From Micromonospora aurantiaca ATCC 27029 (lineage in GTDB: Bacteria > Actinomycetota > Actinomycetes > Mycobacteriales > Micromonosporaceae), in the NCBI RefSeq assembly GCF_000145235.1, contig NC_014391.1, positions 3,666,001-3,730,000 of the forward strand: a DNA stretch of 64,000 bases. The letters run 5' to 3'. The first letter of the stretch is position 1. Each line of letters opens with the position of its first letter. The position numbers and the translations under genes are program-made. Shown in pieces: positions 7,593 to 15,213 of the stretch. The notes under the pieces were generated by a model that had not been told where the DNA came from, did not search any database, and saw only the letters and a list, made by a program, of their open reading frames with translations.

Positions 7593-9065
7593 CGGGGGCG
7601 GGGTGACGGCGTCGGCCACCGTGGAGAGGGCTCGGTCGATCTCGGAGGGCGGGGTTGCCGCGTAGCCGAGGACCAGGCCTGGCGGCTGCGGGCGCCGGCT
7701 GTGCCAGGACAGCGGGTGGACCTTGACGCCGCGGCGCAGCGCCGCCGCCGCCAGCGCCCGGTCGTCGACGTCGCCGGGCAGCGTGACCATCAGGTGCAGC
7801 CCGGCCGCCGCGCCGTGCACCACCGCCCCCGGCAGGTACGCGCGGACCGCCCGGATCATCGCGTCCCGCCGGCGTACGTGCCGGTGGCGCAGCAGCCGCA
7901 GGTGCCGTTCCAGCGCGCCGGACTCCATCAGCTCGGCCAGCACGAGCTGCGGCAACGCCGCGTTGCCGAGGTCGGCTGCCCGCTTCGCGGCCACCACGTC
8001 GGCGTGCAGCGCGGGCGGCACCAGCATCCACCCGATCCGCAGGGCCGGCGCGAGCAGCTTGGAGATGCTGCCGACGTAGCAGACCCGATCCGGCGCCATG
8101 GCACGCAGCGCCGGCACCGGCGGACGGTCGTAGCGGTGCTCGGCGTCGTAGTCGTCCTCCACCACCAGGCCGCCGTCGCGTGCCCACCGCAGCAGCCGCC
8201 GGCGCCGGTCGCCGTCGAGCACCACCCCGGTCGGGAACTGGTGCGCCGGGGTGAGCAGCACGGCCGGAGCGCCGGAACGCTCCAGCTCGTCGACACACAG
8301 GCCACTGTCGTCCACCGGGATCGGCGGTGTCGCCAGCCCGGAGTAGACCAGGTGCTGCCGTACGCCCAGCGAGCCGGGATCCTCCACCGCGACGGTGTGC
8401 GTACCCCGGTCGTGCAGCACCCGCGCGAGCAGGCCGAGCGCCTGGGACACCCCGGCCACGATCACCACCTCGGCCGGGTCCGCACGGACGCCCCGGTTGC
8501 GGGCCAGCCAGTTCGCGACCGCGAGCCGCAGCGCGGGCGTGCCGGCCGGGTCGCCGTAGCCGAGCGCGGCGGGCGTCATCCGGTGCAGCACGGCCCGCTC
8601 GGCCCGCAGCCAGGCCGCGCGGGGAAAGGCCGCCAGATCGGGTACGCCGGGAGTCAGGTCCACCTGCGCCGGTACGGCGCGCAGCTCGTCGAACGCGTCG
8701 ACGCCGGGCCGGGTGGCGAACACCTGCGGTGCTGTCCTCGGCTCGGGCGGCCGGGTGATCACGGCGGCCGGCGTGGCGACCACCACCGTTCCGGCCCGGC
8801 CGCGTCCCGCCACCTGCCCGTCCTCGGCCAGCCGCTGGTACGCCTCGGTCACCACACCGCGGGAGACACCCAGCTCGGCGGCGAGCACCCGGCTGGCGGG
8901 CAGACGCGTGCCCACCGGCGCCCGTCCGTCGGCGATGGCGGATCGCAGCCGGGCGGCGAGCCAGTCCGCGCGGCCGCCGGGCGGCGCCTCGCCGACGTCG
9001 AGCTGGAGGAAGTCCGCGCCGGCCGCTTTGGACTCCTCGGGAGCGGCAGCTTTGGCCCTGTCCAT
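7590..9065 (-). CDS. MocR-family regulator (GntR + aminotransferase domains)
   Basis: This 491-residue protein has an N-terminal GntR winged helix (about residues 30-100, LPASRVLAAELGVSRGVVTE). A fold-type I aminotransferase domain (about 130-490) follows. The PLP-binding lysine is expected in GSISKLLAPALRIGW, and the Asp/Tyr contacts in VVEDDYDAEHRYD. MocR proteins bind PLP and an amino compound and act as regulators, not as transaminases. It is divergent from a LysE-type exporter with a 29-base gap, so control of that exporter by an amino acid or PLP signal is likely. The GntR wing and PLP lysine are both intact. Confidence 0.93.
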   Translation of the reverse strand: MDRAKAAAPEESKAAGADFLQLDVGEAPPGGRADWLAARLRSAIADGRAPVGTRLPASRVLAAELGVSRGVVTEAYQRLAEDGQVAGRGRAGTVVVATPAAVITRPPEPRTAPQVFATRPGVDAFDELRAVPAQVDLTPGVPDLAAFPRAAWLRAERAVLHRMTPAALGYGDPAGTPALRLAVANWLARNRGVRADPAEVVIVAGVSQALGLLARVLHDRGTHTVAVEDPGSLGVRQHLVYSGLATPPIPVDDSGLCVDELERSGAPAVLLTPAHQFPTGVVLDGDRRRRLLRWARDGGLVVEDDYDAEHRYDRPPVPALRAMAPDRVCYVGSISKLLAPALRIGWMLVPPALHADVVAAKRAADLGNAALPQLVLAELMESGALERHLRLLRHRHVRRRDAMIRAVRAYLPGAVVHGAAAGLHLMVTLPGDVDDRALAAAALRRGVKVHPLSWHSRRPQPPGLVLGYAATPPSEIDRALSTVADAVTPPP

Positions 9066-9094
9066 CGGGCCATTATGGGCACAGGCTGGACCGC

Positions 9095-9703
9095 ATGACA
9101 GTCGCCTTCCTGCTGACGTCGCTCGTCGTCGCGATCACTCCGGGCACCGGGGTGATGCACACGCTCGCCACCACTGTGACCGCCGGACGCCGGGCCGGCC
9201 TGGCCGCTGCCGCCGGCGGCACGCTCAGCCTCGTCCCGCACGTGATCGCCGCGGTGACCGGACTGGCCGCCCTGCTGCGCGTCGGCACCCCGGCGTTCCG
9301 CGTGGTGACCTGGCTGGGCGTGGCGTACCTGCTCTGGATGGCCTGGTCGGCGCTGCGCGACCGGGGCACGTTCGCCCTCGACGGCGACCGGCCCCCGCGT
9401 CCGGCGGCGGCCGTGTTCCGGGACGGGGTGCTGCTGAACCTGCTGAACCCGAAGGTGACTGTGTTCTTCGTGGCGTTCCTGCCGCAGTTCGTACCGCCGG
9501 ACGCGCCCGCCGCCACAGCGCGCATGCTCGCCTGCGGCCTGGTGTTCATGGCCGTCACGCTGCTGGTGTTCACCGGGTACGCGCTGCTGGCCGGGGCGTT
9601 GCGCCGACGGGTGCTGTCCCGGCCCCGGCTGACCGGGCTGCTGCGGCACGCCTTCGCCGGCAGCTTCCTCGTCCTGGGCCTCGGCCTCGCGTTCACCGCC
9701 TAG
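9095..9703 (+). CDS. LysE-family amino acid exporter
   Basis: This 202-residue membrane protein has about six hydrophobic segments. It shows the family start LLTSLVVAITPGTGVMHTLA (ITPGT motif near residue 16) and the NLLNPKVTVFFVAFLPQF signature near residue 115. LysE/RhtB proteins export amino acids or related metabolites by proton antiport. The gene is divergent from the MocR regulator, which very probably controls it. The substrate cannot be read from the sequence. Confidence 0.92.
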   Translation: MTVAFLLTSLVVAITPGTGVMHTLATTVTAGRRAGLAAAAGGTLSLVPHVIAAVTGLAALLRVGTPAFRVVTWLGVAYLLWMAWSALRDRGTFALDGDRPPRPAAAVFRDGVLLNLLNPKVTVFFVAFLPQFVPPDAPAATARMLACGLVFMAVTLLVFTGYALLAGALRRRVLSRPRLTGLLRHAFAGSFLVLGLGLAFTA

Positions 9704-9730
9704 CCCTCAGCACCTGGAAGGAGTCTTCCC

Positions 9731-10438
9731 GTGCGTTTCCGGCACTCCCCCGAGATCTGGTCGGCCTTTCCCGAACTGACCTGCGGCGTCCTGCACGCCA
9801 CCGGCGTCACGCCCGACGTCGACGTCACGCCACGGCTGGCCGGGTATCTCGGCACCGCCCGGGACCGGCTCGCCGCCGGGCCGGAGGGCGGCTTCCCGGA
9901 GATCCAGGCGTGGCGTCGCGCGTTCGCCCGGATGGGCTGCCCGCCGACCCGCTACCGCTGCGCGGCCGAGTCGCTGCTGCGCCGGCTGCGGCGGGACGGG
10001 GACCTGCCCCGGCTGCATCCGCTCGTGGACCTCGGCAACGCGCTCTCGGTCCGGTACGCGGCGCCGGTCGCAGTGCTCGACGTGGCCCGGATCGGCGGCG
10101 ACCTGACAGTGCGCCCGGCCGACGGCACGGAGTCCTATCTAGGGCTCGGCGGTGACAGCGAGCAGCCCGCGCCCGGCGAGGTGATCTTCGCCGACCAGGG
10201 CGGGAACGCGCACGCCCGGCGCTGGTGCCACCGGCAGAGCGGCACGTCAGCCGTACGGGCCGGCACCACCGAGGTGCTGGTGGTGGTCGAGGCGATGCAC
10301 GACGGGGCGGCGCCGACCGTGCGCCGGATGCTGGACGAGCTGGCGGCGGCGCTGGACGAACAGTGGCGCGTGCCGTCGCGGACGGCGCTGCTCACCGCTG
10401 ACGCGCCCGAGTTCGCCGTGCCGGTCCGGACGGGCTGA
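9731..10438 (+). CDS. B3/B4 (PheT-like tRNA-editing) domain protein
   Basis: This 235-residue protein corresponds to a free-standing B3/B4 domain, the editing module of the phenylalanyl-tRNA synthetase beta chain. Segments such as RFRHSPEIWSAFPELTCGVL and HPLVDLGNALSVRYAAPV are characteristic of this free-standing family. The GTG start at 9731 has a good ribosome site (GGAAGGAG) 8-10 bases upstream. Stand-alone members are thought to act in trans on mischarged tRNA or D-amino acids, but this is not settled. It follows the LysE gene on the same strand with a 27-base gap, so co-transcription is possible. Confidence 0.85.
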   Translation: MRFRHSPEIWSAFPELTCGVLHATGVTPDVDVTPRLAGYLGTARDRLAAGPEGGFPEIQAWRRAFARMGCPPTRYRCAAESLLRRLRRDGDLPRLHPLVDLGNALSVRYAAPVAVLDVARIGGDLTVRPADGTESYLGLGGDSEQPAPGEVIFADQGGNAHARRWCHRQSGTSAVRAGTTEVLVVVEAMHDGAAPTVRRMLDELAAALDEQWRVPSRTALLTADAPEFAVPVRTG

Positions 10439-10516
10439 CCCGCCGGCGTGGTGACGGCCGGTCGCGCGGCGTGACGCCGGCTCCGGGCGTCCGGCGACGA
10501 CGCCGGCAGCCGCCCG

Positions 10517-10605
10517 GCTCGTCGTCAGGCATCGGGGTCGTCGGGGCGGTCGCGCGCCATCAGCTCGTCGTCAGGCGTCGGGGTCGATGCGGTCGCGCGC
10601 CATCA
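10517..10605. repeat. Tandem duplication of a gene 3' end
   Basis: A unit of 46 bases (10517-10562) is followed directly by a 43-base unit (10563-10605) of nearly the same sequence, both running GCTCGTCGTCAGGC...CGCGCGCCATCA. The second unit contains the stop and last codons of the minus-strand hypothetical gene. The first lies beyond the stop and is non-coding. The units differ by a three-base gap and a few substitutions, consistent with slippage duplication. Confidence 0.85.
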
Positions 10606-10960
10606 GCTCGTCGAACTCGGCCGGGGTGATCTCGCCGGTGCGCAGCCGCCGGGCGTTGGCGGCGAACCGGGCCGTCGCCGCGCCGCGCGCGTCCGGCTCG
10701 GTGAGCAGCCCGGCGTCGGCCGTCAGAGCGCTCGCGGCACCCGCCACGTCGTGCGGATCGGCCAGGTCGACCGGCTCGCCGTGCAGCTCGCGCAGGGCGT
10801 CGGCGAGTCGCGCGTCGGCGGCGTCACCGGTGCCCCACAAGCGCCGGGCGAGGTCGACGGTGCGGCCGAGCGAATCCTCGCCCACCCGTTCGGTGCCTAT
10901 CTCGGCACGCATCATGCGCAGGAAGCGGATTGTCACAGCGTCGGAGTCATCGGCGATCAC
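10571..10960 (-). CDS. hypothetical protein, SHOCT-like C-terminus
   Basis: This 129-residue charged helical protein starts at GTG 10960. No catalytic motif or signal peptide is visible. The last 30 residues, with LRTGEITPAEFDELMARDR, resemble the short helical SHOCT-type ending found on many actinobacterial proteins. The 3' end is duplicated in tandem just downstream, so its C-terminus may have changed recently. The gene stands alone between a plus-strand B3/B4 gene and a plus-strand dehydrogenase pseudogene. The function is unknown. Confidence 0.7.
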   Translation of the reverse strand: MIADDSDAVTIRFLRMMRAEIGTERVGEDSLGRTVDLARRLWGTGDAADARLADALRELHGEPVDLADPHDVAGAASALTADAGLLTEPDARGAATARFAANARRLRTGEITPAEFDELMARDRIDPDA

Positions 10961-11053
10961 GCCCGTACCCTAGCGAGCGGCTACGACGAAACCGCCGGGC
11001 GAGCCGGGGTCGTCCGGCCGGTTGAGGTCGCCACCCGCGGGTAGTGCGCGGAC

Positions 11054-11858
11054 ATGCCCGAACGATACGAGGACTACGACCGCGTCGCGATCGTCACCGG
11101 TGCGGACTCCGGCATCGGCAAGGCGTGCGCGGTGGCGCTCGCCGAGGCCGGTTACGACATCGGCATCACCTGGTACGGCGACGCGGCGGGGGCCGACCGT
11201 ACCGCCACCGAGGTACGCGCCACCGGCCGCCGCTGCGAGACCGCCGAGCTGGACCTGACCCGGCTGCCCGAAGCGGCGGCGGTGGTCGACGAGCTGGCCG
11301 ACCGGCTCGGTGGCCTGGGCGTACTCGTCAACAACGCCGGCACCGGCCTGTCCGAGCCCTTCGTGGACGTGAGCTGGGAGAAGTGGCGGGACGTGCTGGC
11401 GGTGGACCTGGACGGGCCGTTCCTGTGCTCGCCCGGCCGCCCGGCGGATGCGCGCGGCCGGGCGAGGTGGCCGGATCATCAACATCACCAGCGTGCACGA
11501 GCACGCGCCCCGGGTCGGCTCGTCGGCGTACTGCGCGGCGAAGGGCGGGCTCGGCCTGCTCACGAAGGTGATGGCGCAGGAACTGGCGGCCGACGGGATC
11601 ACAGTCAACGCGGTGGCGCCGGGCGAGATCGCCACGCCGATGACCGGGCAGGAGGACGTCGACCCGTTCACGCAGGACCGTCCCGGCGTGCCGGTGGGGC
11701 GCCCCGGTGACGCCCGCGAGGTGGCAGCGGTGGTGGCGATGCTCGCCTCACCGGCTGCGGCGTACGTGACGGGGGCGTCGTGGGCGGTGGACGGGGGGAT
11801 GCTGTTGATGGGTCCGCAGGCTTCTGCGCTTTCCTCCCATTCGTGGCGCGCTGCTTAG
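11054..11858 (+). pseudogene. short-chain dehydrogenase, frameshifted
   Basis: The N-terminal half reads in one frame from 11054, with TGADSGIG cofactor motif, LVNNAG and VDLDGPFLCS. The C-terminal half reads in the next frame: RIINITS, the catalytic YCAAK, and the end region GASWAVDGGMLLMG. The shift falls between about 11431 and 11445, in CCC/CGG-rich sequence. Total length is 805 bases, which is 3n+1, and removing one base would restore a 267-residue protein of normal SDR length. It is either a recently broken gene or a sequencing error in a GC-rich run, because both halves look fully conserved. Confidence 0.85.
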
Positions 11859-11893
11859 TCCTTGGTCACTGTTCGGGCTCCGGTCACCGTTCA

Positions 11894-11967
11894 GGGCCGG
11901 GGGCGACCGTGCCCGGCTCCGGGCGGTCAGGCTTGATCCCTGCGCCGGGCACGGTCGCCCCCGGCCC
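11894..11967. terminator. Perfect 23-base inverted repeat, convergent terminator
   Basis: Arms 11894-11916 and 11945-11967 are perfectly complementary over 23 bases (left arm begins GGGCCGGGGGCGACC), with a 28-base loop. It lies between the plus-strand dehydrogenase pseudogene and the last gene of the minus-strand peptide transporter operon. It could terminate both transcripts. Confidence 0.75.
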
Positions 11968-11976
11968 CGTCGTGGG

Positions 11977-13083
11977 TCACGTGCGTTCGTTGCTGCCGGG
12001 TTCGGGGGTGGCTCCCACCGCCGCATCCTCTCGGGAGCTTGTGGGCTCGTTCTCGGGGTAGTGGCAGGCGGCGAGCTGCCGGCCGTCGTCGCGGGTGGTC
12101 AGCGCCGGTTCTTCGGTGGCGCACCGGTCGGTGGCCTTCCAGCAGCGGGTACGGAACCGGCAGCCCGACGGCGGGTTGAGTGGCGTGGGCACGTCTCCGG
12201 TGAGACGGATCCGTCCGGCGGGGCCGAGCGTGGTGACGTCCGGGATCGCCGACAGCAACGCCCGGGTGTACGGATGCTGTGGCCGCGTGTAGATGGTGTC
12301 GCGGTCGCCGATCTCGACGATCTTGCCGAGGTACATGACGGCGACGCGGTGGCAGAAGTGCCGCACGACGGCGAGGTCGTGGGCGATGAACACGAACGCC
12401 AGGTCGAGGTCGCGTTGCAGGCTGCGCAGCAGGTTGATGACCTGCGCCTGGATCGACACGTCGAGGGCGGAGACGGGTTCGTCGGCGACGATGAGTTTGG
12501 GTTTGAGGGCGAGGGCGCGGGCGATGCCGATGCGCTGGCGTTGCCCGCCGGAGAACTCGTGCGGATACCTGTTGTAGTGCTCCGGATTCAACCCGACCAG
12601 TTCCAGGAGTTCCTGCACCCGCTTCTTGACGCCGCCGGGTGGGGTGATGCGGTTGACCTGCAACGGCATCGCCACGATCCGCCCGACCGTGTGGCGGGGG
12701 TTCAACGACGCGTACGGGTCCTGGAAGATGATCTGCAGGTCCTGCCGCAGCCCGCGCAGCTCACCACGCCCGGCGTGGGTGATGTCCCGCCCCGCGAAGG
12801 TGATCGACCCGGCGGTGGGCTCCAACAGCCGGACCAGCATCCGCCCGGTCGTGGTCTTCCCACACCCGGACTCCCCCACCAGTCCGAGGGTCTCGCCCGG
12901 CCGCACGTCGAAGTCCAACCCGTCCACCGCCCGCACCGCACCCGTGCTGCGCAGGCCCTGCCGGACGGGGAAGTGCTTGGTCAGCCCGCGCACCGACAGC
13001 AGCGGCTCGCTGCCCGGCGCCGCACGGACGGCCTCACCCCGCCGGCCGTCGACCGCGCCCGTCGTGTCCCGGTCAGCACTCAT
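11977..13083 (-). CDS. Oligopeptide ABC transporter ATP-binding protein (DppF/OppF type)
   Basis: This 368-residue ATPase has Walker A GESGCGKT near residue 72, Q-loop IIFQDPYASLNPRHTVG, and signature FSGGQRQRIGIARALA. Walker B is LIVADEPVSALDVS, and the C-terminal oligo_HPY extension contains the GCRFRTRC cysteines. Its ATG at 13083 overlaps the upstream ATPase stop (ATGA). With the partner ATPase it forms the motor of a peptide importer. It is the last gene of the operon and is followed by a strong inverted repeat. Confidence 0.95.
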   Translation of the reverse strand: MSADRDTTGAVDGRRGEAVRAAPGSEPLLSVRGLTKHFPVRQGLRSTGAVRAVDGLDFDVRPGETLGLVGESGCGKTTTGRMLVRLLEPTAGSITFAGRDITHAGRGELRGLRQDLQIIFQDPYASLNPRHTVGRIVAMPLQVNRITPPGGVKKRVQELLELVGLNPEHYNRYPHEFSGGQRQRIGIARALALKPKLIVADEPVSALDVSIQAQVINLLRSLQRDLDLAFVFIAHDLAVVRHFCHRVAVMYLGKIVEIGDRDTIYTRPQHPYTRALLSAIPDVTTLGPAGRIRLTGDVPTPLNPPSGCRFRTRCWKATDRCATEEPALTTRDDGRQLAACHYPENEPTSSREDAAVGATPEPGSNERT

Positions 13084-14144
13084 CGGGCCACCCCCACCTG
13101 CGCGACCTCGTCGCGATAGATCCGCTCCCGCGCAGCGACCGGCAGATGACACGCCACCAGATGCCCTGCCGCCCCCGCCGGAACCAGCTCCGGAACCTCG
13201 GCGCGCGACCGGTCGCCGTTCACGTCGGCCCACCGGCACCGCGGATGAAACGCACACCCCGACGGCAGGTTGATCAGACTGGGCGGGTTACCCGGAATCG
13301 GCAACAGGTCCGCGTCCGCGTCACCGTGCAACGACGGCACACTCGACAACAACCCCCACGTGTACGGATGCTGCGGCACCCGCAACACCCGCTCCACACT
13401 CCCGTGCTCCACCGCCCGGCCCGCATACATCACCAACACGTCATCAGCCACCTGACTGACCACACCCAGGTCATGCGTGATCAACACGATCGCCGACCGG
13501 AACTCCTCCTGCAAATCGGCAAGCAGATCCAGGATCTGCGCCTGCACCGTCACATCCAACGCCGTCGTCGGCTCATCCGCGATCAGCAGATCCGGATCAT
13601 TAACCAACGCCATCGCGATCATCGCCCGCTGCCGCATCCCACCCGAGAACTCATGCGGATACTGATCGAACCGCCGCGCCGGCTGCGGAATCCCCACCCG
13701 GCCCAACATGTCCACCGCGCGGCTGCGGGCCTCGCGCCGACCGGCCCTCGGATGATGCACCCGGTACGCCTCAGCGATCTGCCTACCCACCGAGTAGTAC
13801 GGATGCAACGCCGACAACGGATCCTGGAAGACCATCGCCATGTCCCGGCCCCGCAGCCGCCGCACCTCCTCCTCACCCAACCCCACCAGCTGACGCCCAC
13901 CCACCGAGATCTCCCCGGAGATGGTCGTGCGCTTCGCGTTGTGCAAACCCAGGATCGCCAGCGAGGTGACGCTCTTACCGGAACCGGACTCCCCCACGAT
14001 CCCCAGCGTGCGACCCCGCTCCACGGCGAACGACACACCGTCCACGGCCCGCACCACACCGTCCTCGGTGTCGAACCGCACCCGCAGATCCCTGACCCGC
14101 AGGTACGGGCCCTCGCCGCGACGCGGCGCCGGAAGCTCCACCAT
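13080..14144 (-). CDS. Oligopeptide ABC transporter ATP-binding protein (DppD/OppD type)
   Basis: This 354-residue ATPase has Walker A GESGSGKS, Q-loop MVFQDPLSALHPYYSVG, signature FSGGMRQRAMIAMAL and Walker B LLIADEPTTALDVT. The oligo_HPY tail has the cysteines of GCAFHPRC. The start has a GGAGGAGGAGA purine run just upstream at about 14150-14160. It lies 16 bases after the permease gene and overlaps the second ATPase by four bases. It is the first of two non-identical ATPases typical of dipeptide/oligopeptide importers. Confidence 0.95.
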   Translation of the reverse strand: MVELPAPRRGEGPYLRVRDLRVRFDTEDGVVRAVDGVSFAVERGRTLGIVGESGSGKSVTSLAILGLHNAKRTTISGEISVGGRQLVGLGEEEVRRLRGRDMAMVFQDPLSALHPYYSVGRQIAEAYRVHHPRAGRREARSRAVDMLGRVGIPQPARRFDQYPHEFSGGMRQRAMIAMALVNDPDLLIADEPTTALDVTVQAQILDLLADLQEEFRSAIVLITHDLGVVSQVADDVLVMYAGRAVEHGSVERVLRVPQHPYTWGLLSSVPSLHGDADADLLPIPGNPPSLINLPSGCAFHPRCRWADVNGDRSRAEVPELVPAGAAGHLVACHLPVAARERIYRDEVAQVGVAR

Positions 14145-14160
14145 GTCCGTCTCCTCCTCC

Positions 14161-15150
14161 TCAGCTCAGCCGGACCCGTGGGTCGATCACCGCGTACAGC
14201 ACGTCGACGACGATGTTGGCGACCACGATGAACACCGCCGCCAGCAGCACCGTCGCCATCACCACCGGCAGGTTGAGGAACTGCACCGCCTCCACTGTCG
14301 CCTTGCCGAGACCCTGGAGGCCGAAGATCGTCTCGGTGATGAAGGTGCCGCCGAGGCTGGTGCCGATGTCCAGCCCGGCGATCGTGACGATCGGTGTGAT
14401 CGCCGCCCGCAGCGCGTGCCGGGTGTGCACCGTCCGGGCGGGCAGCCCCTTCGCCCGGGCGGTGCGGACGAAGTCCTCCGACAGCGTCTCCACCATCTGC
14501 GCCCGGGACAGCCGGGCGTACAACGCCGAGTTGAGGAAGCCGAGCGTCATCCAGGGCAGAATCAGCCCGGCCGCCCAGCGGAACGGGTTCTCGGTCAGCG
14601 GGGTGTAGCTGGGGAACGGCAGCAGCCCGGTGGAGTAGACGAGCAGGTAGAGCAGGATCAGCCCGAAGAAGTAGACCTGCATCGACGCCCCGGCCAGTGT
14701 GACGCCGATCGCGGCGCGGTCGAACGCCGTACCCCGGTGTAGTGCCGACACCATGCCGAGCGAGATGCCGAGGCCGAGCCAGAGCACGGCGCCGCCGAGG
14801 ACGATGCTGAACGTCACCGGGGCGCGCTGGGCGACGATCTCGGTGACGGGCTGGTTGTTGCGGAACGAGTAGCCGAGGCAGGGTGCCGGGCAGTCCTGCC
14901 GGAAGTCGCCCTCGCCGTAGGTACGGCCGGCGAAGACGCCGCTGACGAAGTCGGCGTACTGCCGGGGCAGCGGCTGGTCGATGCCGAGGCGACGCTCGAC
15001 TTGGGCGATGTCCTCGGCCGTGCAGTTCTTGCCGCACATCACCTTCGCCGGGCTGCTCGGCACCGCGAAGAAGAGACCGAACGTGACCAGGCTGATGACG
15101 ACCAGGGTCAGGGCGGCGACGAGCAGCCGCCGTACGACGAAACGGAGCAC
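14161..15150 (-). CDS. Oligopeptide ABC transporter permease (DppB type)
   Basis: This 329-residue inner-membrane permease has N-terminal LRFVVRRLLVAALTLVVISL, characteristic of DppB/OppB, and about six membrane helices. The cytoplasmic EAA-like loop is around DFVRTARAKGLPARTV (about 225), and the usual terminal DPRVRLS is present. A Cys-rich external insertion follows the first helix (CGKNC at about 39-43 and CPAPC further on). That insertion is longer than in most DppB proteins but common in actinomycetes. It forms the channel with the DppC-type protein encoded upstream. Confidence 0.93.
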   Translation of the reverse strand: MLRFVVRRLLVAALTLVVISLVTFGLFFAVPSSPAKVMCGKNCTAEDIAQVERRLGIDQPLPRQYADFVSGVFAGRTYGEGDFRQDCPAPCLGYSFRNNQPVTEIVAQRAPVTFSIVLGGAVLWLGLGISLGMVSALHRGTAFDRAAIGVTLAGASMQVYFFGLILLYLLVYSTGLLPFPSYTPLTENPFRWAAGLILPWMTLGFLNSALYARLSRAQMVETLSEDFVRTARAKGLPARTVHTRHALRAAITPIVTIAGLDIGTSLGGTFITETIFGLQGLGKATVEAVQFLNLPVVMATVLLAAVFIVVANIVVDVLYAVIDPRVRLS

Positions 15151-15213
15151 GGGAGCACCTCCCCCGGGGTGGGCGCGGGGGCGGACGCCGTGGCAGCCGC
15201 CCCCGCGCGGCTG

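Noticed and set aside
10442..10481. GCCGGCGT/ACGCCGGC hairpin after the B3/B4 gene
   Set aside because: Eight-base arms with a 24-base loop are too weak to call a terminator in DNA this GC-rich.
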